From Motilibacter rhizosphaerae (GTDB taxonomy: Bacteria > Actinomycetota > Actinomycetes > Motilibacterales > Motilibacteraceae): 64,000 bases of DNA. The notes under the pieces were generated by a model, which had not been told where the DNA came from, ran no database searches, and was given only the letters and a program-made list of their open reading frames with translations. Location: assembly GCF_004216915.1 (NCBI RefSeq), contig NZ_SGXD01000003.1, forward strand, positions 186,001-250,000, in the 5' to 3' direction. The position numbers and the translations under genes were made by a program. Shown piece after piece: positions 1 to 8,140 of the stretch; position 1 is the stretch's first letter, and every line of letters begins with the position of its first letter.

Positions 1-1668
1 GGAGTTGACGAAGCTCGACTTGCCGGAGCCGGTGGCGCCCGCGACGAGCAGGTGGGGCATCTTCGCGAGGTTCGCGACGACGAAGCCGCCCTCGACGTCC
101 TTGCCCAGCCCGACGACGAGCGGGTGCGTGCTCGTCGTCGCCGTGCGCGACCGGAGGACGTCGCCGAGCGCGACGATCTCCTTGTCGGTGTTGGGGATCT
201 CGATGCCGATCGCCGACTTGCCAGGGATCGGCGAGAGGATGCGGACGTCGGCGCTCGCCACGGCGTACGCGATGTTCTTGGAGAGCGCGGTGACGCGCTC
301 GACCTTCACCGCGGTGCCGAGCTCGACCTCGTAGCGGGTGACGGTCGGGCCGCGGGTGTAGCCCGTGACGTGCGCGTCGATCTCGAACTGCTCGAGCACG
401 CCCTGGAGCGACTCGACGACGGCGTCGCTCGCGGGCGTGCGGGCCTTGTGCACCGACCCCGTCTGCAGTGTCGTGGGGTCGGGCAGCGAGTACGTCACGT
501 CGCCCGAGAGCAGCAGCTGCTCCACGCGCGGCGGCGCGGGCGTGTGCGGCGGCGGCTCGAGGACGGGCCGCTCGGCGGCGGGCGCGGGCGGCGCCGGGCG
601 TACGCGGCCCGGGCGGACGAACGCCTCGGTCGGCGGGTCGAGGTCGACCTCCGGCTCGGGCTCGGGCGCCGGCCGCTTCCGGGTGCGGCGCGGGGCCGGG
701 GCGTCCTCGAGCGCGGCGACGTCGAAGACGTCGGTCTCGCCCTCCTCCGGTGCCTCCGGCTCGTCGTCGGCGAGCAGCGGGCTGTCGTACGGCGAGTCCC
801 CCGCGCGCTCGTGGCGCAGCGAGGTGCGCTCGCGGCGGGGCCGGTCCGCACCGAGCGCCGTCCGCAGGTGCCCACCGGTGAGCGCGCGCAGCCGGTCGGG
901 GACCTCGGCCACCGGCGTGGCCGTGACCACGAGGACGCCGAAGGCGAGCAGCAGCGCGAGCAGGAGGCCCGCGAGCCAGGGCCCGGCAGCGTCCTCGAGC
1001 GGCGAGGCGGCGAGCCAGCCCGCGCCGCCGGCGCCGTGCTGCAGGGCGTGCACCCCGCCGCCCGTGCCCGAGGGCTCCGGCGAGCCGCAGAGCAGGTGGA
1101 GCAGGCCGAGCCCGGAGAGCAGGACCGCGGCCCAGCCGATGACGAGCCGGCCGCTGGCCAGCTCGCGGTCGGGGTGGCGCAGCACGCGCCAGGCGAGCAG
1201 GCCCAGCGCGAGCGGGACCAGCACGCCGGCGCGGCCGACGGTGCCGGCGACGATGTCCGTGGTGGTGCGGCCGAGCGGGCCGTCGAGCCCGAACCACGCG
1301 GCGGCGGCCGTGATCGCGGCGAGCGCCAGCAGCGCGAGGCCCGCGCCGTCGCGGCGCAGGGCCGGGTCGAGGTCGCGCGCGCCGTTGCCCAGCCGGCGCA
1401 CGGCGCCGCCGAGGACGTGCCCGAGGCAGGTCCAGGCGAGCACGAGCCCGCGGACGACGGCGCGGAGCAGCCGGGCGCCGAGCCCGGGACCAGTGGGAGC
1501 CGGCTTCGGGGCGGGACGGCGGCCGGACGGGGCCGGGCGACCGCCGCCGGCGCGGGGGCCGGGCGAGGTGCGGGGCGCCGGCGTACGGCGTGCACCGGAG
1601 CCCGACGCGCGCGGGGCGGGCCGCGCCGCAGTGCCGGGACGGGTGCCGCCAGGGGGCCGGGTCGCCAT
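1..1668 (-). CDS. ftsK: FtsK/SpoIIIE DNA translocase, N-terminal part (runs off the window)
   Basis: Membrane-anchored motor that pumps chromosomal DNA through the closing septum. The visible 556 codons begin at ATG 1668. A proline/arginine/alanine-rich start is followed by four hydrophobic segments, a charged linker, and the start of the motor domain. The Walker A sequence GATGSGKSS falls at about residues 544-552, near the window edge. The C-terminal motor and the DNA-reading gamma domain lie outside the window. The 61 bases before the next gene hold no other gene. Identity is firm from the motor sequence and from its position upstream of the dap/RNase J region. This is the septal FtsK, not the EccC ATPase of type VII secretion, although a type VII-like cassette lies beside it. 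Confidence 0.95.
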   Translation of the reverse strand, partial: MATRPPGGTRPGTAARPAPRASGSGARRTPAPRTSPGPRAGGGRPAPSGRRPAPKPAPTGPGLGARLLRAVVRGLVLAWTCLGHVLGGAVRRLGNGARDLDPALRRDGAGLALLALAAITAAAAWFGLDGPLGRTTTDIVAGTVGRAGVLVPLALGLLAWRVLRHPDRELASGRLVIGWAAVLLSGLGLLHLLCGSPEPSGTGGGVHALQHGAGGAGWLAASPLEDAAGPWLAGLLLALLLAFGVLVVTATPVAEVPDRLRALTGGHLRTALGADRPRRERTSLRHERAGDSPYDSPLLADDEPEAPEEGETDVFDVAALEDAPAPRRTRKRPAPEPEPEVDLDPPTEAFVRPGRVRPAPPAPAAERPVLEPPPHTPAPPRVEQLLLSGDVTYSLPDPTTLQTGSVHKARTPASDAVVESLQGVLEQFEIDAHVTGYTRGPTVTRYEVELGTAVKVERVTALSKNIAYAVASADVRILSPIPGKSAIGIEIPNTDKEIVALGDVLRSRTATTSTHPLVVGLGKDVEGGFVVANLAKMPHLLVAGATGSGKSSFVNS

Positions 1669-1729
1669 GGGAGGAGGGTAGCCCCCCGTCCCACTGTTCA
1701 CAGGAGTCGCAGCAGCACCAGCGCGCCGC

Positions 1730-2362
1730 TCAGCCGGCGAGCTCCTCGTCGCCCGGCAGCGCGCGGGTCAGCAGCCTCCAGACCTCCGTCGCCGTCGCGG
1801 GACGCAGGGCCCAGCCCTCCCCCTCGCGCTCGACGAGCGCGAGGCCGGCGCTGCCATCGACAGCGGCCAGCTGGCGCTCCCCCGCCTGCCACCGCACGTC
1901 GAGCGTCCAGGACCAGTCCGCGCCGAGCACGGCGTACGCCGAGGAGCGCCGCAGCCCGTCCGCGTGCGCCAGGTCCTCGAGCACCTCCTGCTCCACGGGG
2001 GCGGGCTCCCGGCGTCCGTGCCGAGGGCCGAGCCGCACGACGCGGGCGACGGCGGCGGGGAACGCCGCCGGTGCCGTGACGAGCAGCTGGGCCACCTCGT
2101 CGTGCACGGCGAGCAGCAGCGCGCAGACGTCGCGGTCGAGGAAGGCGGTGGAGCTCGTCACGAGGTCCGGACCCGCGACCACGAGCTCCGCGACCACGAG
2201 CGGGGCGGACAGCGCGTCGAGCGCCTCGGGGACGCCCTGGACCGCGAGCGCCGAGGCCGCCGGCCCCTCGGCCGCCCCCGCCGCGTGCGCCTCCCGCAGG
2301 CGGGCGAGGCCGTCGGGGTCGACGCGCACGACCCCCGTCCCGGCGGCGACGTCGAGGATCAC
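1730..2362 (-). CDS. Unknown protein, last gene of the type VII-like operon; possible EspG-like chaperone
   Basis: A 210-residue soluble protein starting at GTG 2362, which overlaps the TGA of the preceding gene (GTGA, 2359-2362), so translation is probably coupled. I see no signal peptide or membrane segment. The N-terminal half is rich in Ala, Leu and Val with a Val/Asp beta-like start. The C-terminal half has spaced tryptophans (around [10 protein letters not shown] and VWRLL). Overall length and the place in a WXG/EspC-type operon recall EspG-type chaperones, which are usually somewhat longer. No decisive motif supports this, so the function is unknown and the EspG idea is a hypothesis. 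Confidence 0.6.
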   Translation of the reverse strand: MILDVAAGTGVVRVDPDGLARLREAHAAGAAEGPAASALAVQGVPEALDALSAPLVVAELVVAGPDLVTSSTAFLDRDVCALLLAVHDEVAQLLVTAPAAFPAAVARVVRLGPRHGRREPAPVEQEVLEDLAHADGLRRSSAYAVLGADWSWTLDVRWQAGERQLAAVDGSAGLALVEREGEGWALRPATATEVWRLLTRALPGDEELAG

Positions 2363-2796
2363 GGCACCACCAGGGTCGCGGCGCACGCCGCCAGCTCGTC
2401 GGCGAGCGCGTCGTAGCGCAGGGTGTCGACGGTGGCCGTCAGGGTGAAGCCCTTCCCGTCGACGAGCACCATCCACTGCTCGAGCGTGACGTCCGCACCG
2501 TCCTCGGTCACGTGGTGCGCGAGCCGCCGTCCTCCGGGCCGCCCCGCGACGTGCGGGCGCTCGAGGTCGAGCAGGAGGTAGTCGTGCAGCACCGAGGGCA
2601 GCAGGGCATCGGCGCCCACCTGCCACTCGCGGAAGGACGCTCCGGTGTCCTCGACCGTCAGCACGAGGCTCGCCCTGAACCCGTCGTGCTCCGGCTCCAG
2701 CGCGAGCGCCGCGCCGGTGCCCTCGTCCGTGGTCGTCCCCCACCCGTCGGGTACGCCGCAGCGCGCCCCGCTCGCGGGGTGCTCGAGCACGGTCAC
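2359..2796 (-). CDS. DcrB/PsbP/LpqN-like domain protein
   Basis: A 145-residue protein starting at GTG 2796, whose first four bases overlap the TGA of the membrane-protein gene (2793-2796). It begins with a short strand, a conserved GW (PDGWGTT), a hydrophobic strand (ASLVLTVED), a tryptophan-containing helix, and a C-terminal strand-helix pair ending in two alanine-rich turns. This pattern matches the small Mog1/PsbP-like fold of DcrB and mycobacterial LpqN/LpqT. Unlike LpqN it has no lipobox or signal peptide, so it should be cytoplasmic. Proteins of this fold often accompany secretion or surface systems in actinobacteria, and an accessory or chaperone role here is inference. Confidence 0.6.
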   Translation of the reverse strand: MTVLEHPASGARCGVPDGWGTTTDEGTGAALALEPEHDGFRASLVLTVEDTGASFREWQVGADALLPSVLHDYLLLDLERPHVAGRPGGRRLAHHVTEDGADVTLEQWMVLVDGKGFTLTATVDTLRYDALADELAACAATLVVP

Positions 2797-3206
2797 GTGC
2801 GCGCCGCCTTCCGCGCGGGCTTCCGGGCGCGGCGGCGCTCCTTCTGCGCGCGCTCCCGTGCCTTGCGGGCGTCGAGGTGCGGGCGGTACCACCCGGGCAG
2901 CGACCAGCGCGGCATCGGCACCTCGCACACCCCGAAGACGACGACGGCGACCGCCGGGAGCGCGATGACCTCGGCGCAGGCGTGCGCCAGGTCCCCGCCG
3001 CGGCGGTCGAGGACGAAGCCGGCGCACGCGCCCACGATGACGCCGAGCACCGGCAGGAGCAGGTAGAACCGCTCCCTCCAGGGCCAGACGTCGTCGACCC
3101 AGGAGCGGGCACCCGTGCTCCGGCCCAGCCGCAGCCAGACGCCGAGGACGACGAGACCGACCCCGATGACGAGGAGGACGGCCGCGAGGACGAGGTCGAG
3201 GGTCAT
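2793..3206 (-). CDS. Small three-helix membrane protein; candidate immunity protein
   Basis: A 137-residue protein from ATG 3206, three bases after the stop of the glycine-zipper effector gene. Three hydrophobic segments are visible at about residues 4-26, 46-66 and 78-98, followed by a strongly basic tail (KARERAQKERRRARK). There is no enzyme motif. Directly following a gene for a secreted protein with a membrane-active-looking C-terminus, it is in the position expected of an immunity protein that protects the producer's membrane. That role is inferred from position and topology only. It could equally be a membrane anchor or accessory protein of the same system. Confidence 0.65.
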   Translation of the reverse strand: MTLDLVLAAVLLVIGVGLVVLGVWLRLGRSTGARSWVDDVWPWRERFYLLLPVLGVIVGACAGFVLDRRGGDLAHACAEVIALPAVAVVVFGVCEVPMPRWSLPGWYRPHLDARKARERAQKERRRARKPARKAART

Positions 3207-3209
3207 GGT

Positions 3210-4400
3210 TCAGTCCCAGAAGGTGATGGCGTCGCCGACGTCCTTGGCCACGTCCACGGCGCCCTTGCCGAGGTCCACAGCCGCGTGCCCGATGCCGTCC
3301 GCGGCGTCGTTGAGCTGGTCCCCGACCCAGGCCCCCGCGGTGGAGCCCGCGAAGCCGCCGATGAGGCCGCCCACGGCGCCCCCGACGACCGTGCCGACGC
3401 CGGGGCAGATCGCGGTGCCGATCGCGCCGCCGAGCTCCCCGCCCGCGAGGCCCCCGGCCCAGGCTCCCCCGGCGGTGAACCCGGCCTTGGTCACGGTGCG
3501 GTCGACGCGCTCGCCCGTGTCGAGCGAGGGGTCGTCGGCGTCCTTCTGCCACTGGTCCCAGCCGGCGGTCGCGGCCGTGACGACGAGGCCGGCCCGGCCC
3601 ACCCACGTCGCGCCGGTGGCCCAGCTGTCGCGCGTCGCGGCCTGGTACGGCTTGGCGTGCCAGGCGGTCGGGTCGAAGCTGCGCGTGAAGCGCTGCCACG
3701 GGTCGAGGTTGCGCCCCATCGGGCCCCAGAGGCGGCCGTTCTTGGGCTGGAACACTTGGAGCCGCTGCTTGAGCATCCAGCTGCTCCCCAGGCCGAAGGC
3801 CCAGGTGCCGCGACCGGCGACCCAGCTCGCCCGGTCCCAGGGGTCCGTGCTGTCCGGCGGGAGGAAGCCGAGCTTCTGCGCGAGGTTCTCGACCCAGCCG
3901 TCGTCGTCGGTGGCCCTCATCGCGGACTCGAGCGCGTCGTGCGCGGCCCGCTCCTTGCCCCGCGCGGACTCCGCCTGGTCGAAGCAGGCGTTGTAGACGT
4001 CGACCTTCGCGTCGTAGGCCCGTACCTCCGCGTCGTCGGCCGCCTCCGCGGGCTCGCTCGGCGGGGCGATGCTGTCGCCGGAGACGTCGAGACCGCCGGC
4101 GAGGGCGTCGCCGCGGATCGAGGCGAACTGCGCCTTGACCGCGTCGAGGTCGCCGGCGAACGTGTCGAGCGCAGTGGTCGCCGGGAGGATCCGGTCGGCC
4201 AGGTCCTGCAGGCCCGTACGCGTGTCGCCGAGGACGGCACGGAAGCCGTCCGCGGCCTCCCCGGTCCACGCGCTCGTGCTGGTGGAGCCGGCCTGCTTGA
4301 GCGCGCTCACGGCGTCGTCGACCGTGCTCGCGACGGTCCTGGCGGCCTGCGCGGCGGCGCGGCAGGCGCCCGGGTCGCCGTGGACGCTGAGGTCGATCAC
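3210..4400 (-). CDS. Putative type VII-secreted effector: WXG-type N-terminus and C-terminal glycine zipper
   Basis: A 396-residue protein starting at GTG 4400, overlapping the stop of the EspC-like gene (4397-4400). Residues 1-120 are helical and resemble the putative T7SS-secreted N-terminal domain, with a WTG motif at 45-47 (WXG type). A charged helical linker follows, then a tryptophan-rich middle (about 170-275). Residues 316-359 are a glycine-rich hydrophobic stretch with GxxxG/GGxxGG spacing (for example VVGGAVGGLIGGF), and the end is an amphipathic alanine/valine helix. Glycine zippers occur in membrane-inserting toxins. No catalytic motif is visible. The next gene encodes a membrane protein, a possible immunity partner. 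Effector and toxin roles are inference. Confidence 0.7.
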   Translation of the reverse strand: MIDLSVHGDPGACRAAAQAARTVASTVDDAVSALKQAGSTSTSAWTGEAADGFRAVLGDTRTGLQDLADRILPATTALDTFAGDLDAVKAQFASIRGDALAGGLDVSGDSIAPPSEPAEAADDAEVRAYDAKVDVYNACFDQAESARGKERAAHDALESAMRATDDDGWVENLAQKLGFLPPDSTDPWDRASWVAGRGTWAFGLGSSWMLKQRLQVFQPKNGRLWGPMGRNLDPWQRFTRSFDPTAWHAKPYQAATRDSWATGATWVGRAGLVVTAATAGWDQWQKDADDPSLDTGERVDRTVTKAGFTAGGAWAGGLAGGELGGAIGTAICPGVGTVVGGAVGGLIGGFAGSTAGAWVGDQLNDAADGIGHAAVDLGKGAVDVAKDVGDAITFWD

Positions 4401-4687
4401 GGCGTCGCCCCGGGTCCGGAGAACGACCGCGCGGCACCGGAGTCCGACCCCGTGTAGGTCGAGACGGCGTCGGAGACGCCGACGGAGAGCCCCTGCACCG
4501 TCTCGGCGAGGCCCCGGAGCGCGGAGCTCAGCGCGGCGAACGCGCCGGCGACCTCGCCGCTCGAGCTCCCCGCGTCGGGCGTGACCGCGAGCGCGCCCAC
4601 CTGCCCGGACAGCGTGCCCGACGTGGTCGACAGGTCGCCCGCGACGCCCGCCACCACCGTGGTGTCGATGTTGTAGCCGTCTGCCAC
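4397..4687 (-). CDS. EspC/WXG100-like small secreted protein with YxxxD signal
   Basis: A 96-residue protein of the EspC (DUF2580)-like or ESAT-6-like helical type, starting at ATG 4687. Two helices are separated by a glycine/serine turn around residues 38-45. The second helix ends in YTGSD at residues 78-82, matching the YxxxD/E signal that directs ESX (type VII) substrates to export. It is the first gene of the five-gene operon and overlaps the next gene by GTGA, consistent with making a partner for the larger WXG protein. No ESX machinery gene (eccB/C/D, mycP) is present in the window, so the secretion apparatus must lie elsewhere. Confidence 0.75.
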   Translation of the reverse strand: MADGYNIDTTVVAGVAGDLSTTSGTLSGQVGALAVTPDAGSSSGEVAGAFAALSSALRGLAETVQGLSVGVSDAVSTYTGSDSGAARSFSGPGATP

Positions 4688-4744
4688 GGGGGCAGCATTC
4701 CCGGACGTCAGCGCGTCTCACACCTGTCGTCGCGAGGAGCCGGA
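4688..4744. promoter_or_regulatory. Divergent intergenic region of the type VII-like cassette
   Basis: Fifty-seven bases separate the divergent starts at 4687 (minus) and 4745 (plus). A GAGGAG ribosome-binding site sits at 4734-4739, five bases before GTG 4745, and sets that start. The promoters for both directions should lie here, but I see no convincing -35/-10 pair. Confidence 0.4.
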
Positions 4745-5212
4745 GTGAAGGGCGAGACCGAGCAGACCTGGTCGGAGCCGTCGTGGGAGGCGCTGCGGGC
4801 GCACCTGCTCGACGAGGTCGCGCGCCTCGAGGAGCTGGAGAACGTCGTCCTCACCGAGCCGGTGACCTACGGGCCGCCCACGGGCCTGCTCCGCAAGAAG
4901 CCGCGCCCGCTGCCCGGCCGCTTCGTGCAGTTCCTGCGGGTGGACCCGTGGATGTCGGCCGAGGTGGTCGGTGCCACGGTCTTCGGGGGCGACTGGGAGA
5001 CGACCCCCGAGCAGGACGCGGCGATCCGCGCCCTCGGCTGGTACGCGCCGGGCGAGCAGCCGGACACGGCGGCCTCGACCACGAACTACCGCAACGACCT
5101 GCCGCTGGCCGAGGTCCCCGCGCTCGTGGCGAACGCCGTCGCCGCGCTCGAGGTGCTCGGGCTCACGCCGCAGGGGCCGTGGACCTTCCTGCGCCACACC
5201 CGCCGCGACTGA
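4745..5212 (+). CDS. TY-Chap-like protein
   Basis: A 155-residue soluble protein beginning at GTG 4745 behind a GAGGAG site. The sequence has the style of actinobacterial TY-Chap (YbjN/type III chaperone-like fold) proteins. There is an N-terminal helix rich in Leu/Glu, a strand-forming FVQFLRV segment, an ALGWYAPG turn, the NYRND segment, and a final amphipathic helix ending in PQGPWTFL. Such proteins are proposed to act as peptide chaperones and often lie near type VII genes. Here it is divergently placed from the type VII-like operon, which supports, but does not prove, a shared function. Confidence 0.6.
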   Translation: MKGETEQTWSEPSWEALRAHLLDEVARLEELENVVLTEPVTYGPPTGLLRKKPRPLPGRFVQFLRVDPWMSAEVVGATVFGGDWETTPEQDAAIRALGWYAPGEQPDTAASTTNYRNDLPLAEVPALVANAVAALEVLGLTPQGPWTFLRHTRRD

Positions 5213-5218
5213 CCCTCA

Positions 5219-5267
5219 ACGTTGTGGGGTTCTTTCAGGGCTATCACGCGAACCAGCCCCACAACGT
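5219..5267. repeat. Inverted repeat between convergent genes (terminator or dispersed repeat)
   Basis: The arms ACGTTGTGGGG (5219-5229) and CCCCACAACGT (5257-5267) are perfect reverse complements. A three-base bulge then allows GTTC/GAAC to extend the stem, with the rest of a 27-base spacer as loop. It nearly fills the 61 bases between two convergent genes, so it can terminate both transcripts. There is no T-run. The sequence is less GC-rich than its surroundings and looks like a discrete element. Confidence 0.65.
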
Positions 5268-5273
5268 CGGGTG

Positions 5274-6458
5274 TCAGGCCACCCAGAGGTGGGCGGCGAA
5301 GGCCAGCGAGAGCGCGACGAGGAACGGCACGCAGAGCGCGGCCGCCACCGGGACCAGCCAGCGCCACCGCAGCGCCACCTGCGCGGCGAGGACGTAGCCC
5401 GGGAACCAGAGCAGCGCGTACCTCGGGCTCGAGGCCATGGGCACCGAGCTCGTGGCGGCGAGCAGGTTCAGCCCGATGTACGCCGCCTCGGGCCAGCGCC
5501 GGCGGACGAGCAGCGCGACGGTCAGCGCGAGCCCGAACGCCGCGGTGACCAGCTCCGCCCAGTACGCGACGGTGACGTCCGGCGCGGGGGCGTGCACCGC
5601 CGCCTTCCACGCGAGCGGCAGCGCACGCCACGGCGGCTCGGTCGTCCGGTGCCAGCCGAGGTCCTCGGCGTGGCTCCACGACGACCATGACCCCGTCCGC
5701 GCGTGCAGCCAGGTGAAGTACCCCAGCACCGCGGCCCACGGGAGGAGCAGCGCGAGCGCGTCGAGGCGGAGCAGCCTCCCCCGGGTGCGGCGCGCACCCA
5801 GGTAGGCGAGCGCGAGCATCACCGCGAGGAAGAGCCCGTTGACCCGCACGAGGCAGGCGAGTCCCGCGAGCACGCCGGCCAGCCACCAGTGCTGCCGCGT
5901 CCCCGCCCACCAGGCGCCGAGCGCGAGGGCGAGGAAGAGCGCCTCGGAGTACATCGCGGAGAGGAACACGCCGTACGGCGCCACGGCGAGGAACCCGACG
6001 GCCGCCCGCGCCGACCAGCGGCTGCCCGTGGCGTCGTACGCGACCCGCCAGAGCAGCACGGCTGCGACGGCCGCCGCGACCCAGGTGACGAGCAGCCCGG
6101 CGAGCTGGTCGTTCCCGGCGACGAGCGGCACCAGCGCCCTGACCGAGAGCGGGTAGCCGGGGAAGAAGGCCTGCTCGCAGCAGGAGCGGCCCTCGCCGAA
6201 GTAGCCGGTCCGCACGATGCGCAGGTAGTGGAACGAGTCCCACTGCACGAACCGGTCGAAGGGGCCGAGGCCGGGGTAGCGCGCCGGGTAGGTCCGGTAG
6301 AACCGGAGCAGCCACGAGGCGAGCACGACGACGAGCGTCAGCGCGAACCGGCTGAGCAGCCAGATCCCGAGCCCGTCGCGGACGGCGTCGCGCCAGCCGG
6401 CCGCGTCGCGCGCAGGAGACCCGGCTCGGACGCGCGCGGCCAGCTGGGAGGTGCTCAC
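5274..6458 (-). CDS. PIG-V-type mannosyltransferase, integral membrane
   Basis: A 394-residue membrane protein with about ten hydrophobic segments, beginning at GTG 6458 and overlapping the RNase J stop (GTGA, 6455-6458). The sequence WDSFHYLRIVRTGY in the first extracytoplasmic loop and the following FFPGYPL are typical of the PIG-V family. This family uses a polyprenyl-phosphate sugar, usually mannose, to glycosylate substrates on the outer face of the membrane. In actinobacteria its members are thought to act in protein O-mannosylation or cell-wall glycan synthesis. The exact acceptor cannot be read from sequence. The downstream end meets the inverted repeat at 5219-5267. Confidence 0.8.
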   Translation of the reverse strand: MSTSQLAARVRAGSPARDAAGWRDAVRDGLGIWLLSRFALTLVVVLASWLLRFYRTYPARYPGLGPFDRFVQWDSFHYLRIVRTGYFGEGRSCCEQAFFPGYPLSVRALVPLVAGNDQLAGLLVTWVAAAVAAVLLWRVAYDATGSRWSARAAVGFLAVAPYGVFLSAMYSEALFLALALGAWWAGTRQHWWLAGVLAGLACLVRVNGLFLAVMLALAYLGARRTRGRLLRLDALALLLPWAAVLGYFTWLHARTGSWSSWSHAEDLGWHRTTEPPWRALPLAWKAAVHAPAPDVTVAYWAELVTAAFGLALTVALLVRRRWPEAAYIGLNLLAATSSVPMASSPRYALLWFPGYVLAAQVALRWRWLVPVAAALCVPFLVALSLAFAAHLWVA

Positions 6459-8140
6459 ACCTCGACGACGACCGGCACGATCATCGGCCGGCGGCGCAAC
6501 GACCCGCTCACCCAGGAGCCGACGGCGCGGCGGACCAGCTGCTGCATCTGGTACGCGTCGGTGACCCCGTCCTGCGCGGCGCGGGCGAGGGCCTCCTCGA
6601 TGCGCGGGCGCACCTCGTCGAAGACCGAGTCGTCCTCGACGACACCGCGCGCGGAGATCTGCGGGCCGGCGAGCACCTTGCCGCTCGAGGAGTCGACGGC
6701 GACGAACACCGAGATGAACCCCTCGTCGCGCAGGATGCGCCGGTCCTTGAGGGCCGACTCGGTGACGTCGCCGACCGTGGAACCGTCGACGTAGACGTAG
6801 TTGCAGGGCACCGCCCCGACGACGCGCGCGACGCCGTCGACCAGGTCGACGACCGCGCCGTCGTCGACGACGAGCGCGCGGGCGGGGTCGACGCCGGTGG
6901 CGATGGCGAGGTCGGCGTTGGCGCGCAGGTGCCGTACCTCGCCGTGGACAGGCATGACGTTGCGCGGGCCGACGATGTTGTAGACGTGCAGGAGCTCGCC
7001 GGCGCTCGCGTGGCCGGAGGTGTGCACGAGCGCGTTGCCCTTGTGGACGACCTTCGCGCCCCAGCGGGTCAGCCCGTTGATGACGCGGAAGACGGCGTTC
7101 TCGTTGCCCGGGATCAGCGAGGAGGCGAGCACGACGGTGTCGCCCTCGCTGATGCGGATCCAGTGGTCGCGGTTGGCGATGCGCGACAGGGCCGACATGG
7201 GCTCGCCCTGCGACCCCGTGCACACCAGCACGACCCGGTCGTCCGGCATGCCCTCGAGGGCCTTGACGTCGACGACCGTGTCGTCGGGCACGCGCAGGTA
7301 GCCGAGGTCGCGGGCGATGCCCATGTTGCGGACCATGCTGCGCCCGACGAGCGCCACCTTGCGGCCGTGCTTCGCCGCGGCGTCGAGGACCTGCTGGACG
7401 CGGTGCACGTGCGAGGCGAAGCAGGCGACGATGATCCGCCGCTCCGCGCCGCTGAACACGCGGTCGATGACCGGGGCGATGTCGCGCTCGGGGGTGACGA
7501 AGCCCGGCACCTCGGCGTTGGTTGAGTCCACGAGGAAGAGGTCGACGCCCTCGTCCCCGAGCCGGGCGAGCGCGCGCAGGTCGGTGACGCGCCGGTCGAG
7601 CGGCAGCGGGTCGACCTTGAAGTCGCCGGTGTGGAGGACCAGGCCGGCGTCCGTACGGATCGCGACGGCGAGCGCGTCCGGGATCGAGTGGTTGACCGCG
7701 ACGAACTCGCAGTCGAACGGCCCGAGCCGCTCGCGCTGGCCCTCGCGCACGGTGAGGGAGTACGGCGTGATCCGGTGCTCCTGCAGCTTCGCCTCGACCA
7801 GCGCCAGCGTCAGCCGCGACCCGATGATCGGGATGTCCGGCTTCTCGCGCAGGAGGTACGGCAGGGCCCCGATGTGGTCCTCGTGGCCGTGGGTGAGGAT
7901 CACCGCGTCGATCGCGTCGAGGCGGTCCCGGATGGACTCGAAGTCCGGGAGGATGAGGTCCACGCCCGGCTGGAAGTCCTCGGGGAACAGCACCCCGCAG
8001 TCGACGACGAGCAGCCGCCCGCGGTGCTCGAAGACGGTCATGTTGCGACCGACCTCGCCGAGCCCCCCGAGCGGGGTGATGCGCAGCGCGCCGTCCGCGA
8101 GCGGCGGGGGCGCGGTCAGCTCGGGGTGCGCGTGGCTCAC
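6455..8140 (-). CDS. rnj: Ribonuclease J (metallo-beta-lactamase/beta-CASP)
   Basis: A 561-residue RNase J with endonuclease and 5'-to-3' exonuclease activity on RNA in the cytoplasm. The zinc-binding motif HGHEDH is at residues 84-89, followed by further ligands (VNHSIPDA, HTGDFKVD) and the beta-CASP segment (STNAEVPGF, GSQGEPMSAL, HTSGHAS). The C-terminal domain is present, so the gene is full length. It begins at GTG 8140, overlapping the dapA stop (8137-8140), and overlaps the mannosyltransferase start. The dapA-RNase J pairing is standard in actinobacteria. Confidence 0.95.
   Translation of the reverse strand: MSHAHPELTAPPPLADGALRITPLGGLGEVGRNMTVFEHRGRLLVVDCGVLFPEDFQPGVDLILPDFESIRDRLDAIDAVILTHGHEDHIGALPYLLREKPDIPIIGSRLTLALVEAKLQEHRITPYSLTVREGQRERLGPFDCEFVAVNHSIPDALAVAIRTDAGLVLHTGDFKVDPLPLDRRVTDLRALARLGDEGVDLFLVDSTNAEVPGFVTPERDIAPVIDRVFSGAERRIIVACFASHVHRVQQVLDAAAKHGRKVALVGRSMVRNMGIARDLGYLRVPDDTVVDVKALEGMPDDRVVLVCTGSQGEPMSALSRIANRDHWIRISEGDTVVLASSLIPGNENAVFRVINGLTRWGAKVVHKGNALVHTSGHASAGELLHVYNIVGPRNVMPVHGEVRHLRANADLAIATGVDPARALVVDDGAVVDLVDGVARVVGAVPCNYVYVDGSTVGDVTESALKDRRILRDEGFISVFVAVDSSSGKVLAGPQISARGVVEDDSVFDEVRPRIEEALARAAQDGVTDAYQMQQLVRRAVGSWVSGSLRRRPMIVPVVVEV

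Noticed and set aside
1-1668. EccC-type ATPase of a type VII system
   Set aside because: The four membrane segments and septal-FtsK motor sequence identify it as the chromosomal translocase.
52-2079. Long open frame on the plus strand opposite ftsK
   Set aside because: Arginine/alanine-rich shadow of the minus-strand ftsK and its neighbour; no family features, as expected at very high GC.
2359-4437. Long minus-strand frame covering the effector region
   Set aside because: Only its last 145 codons (from GTG 2796) are a real gene; the rest is an off-frame shadow of the effector gene.
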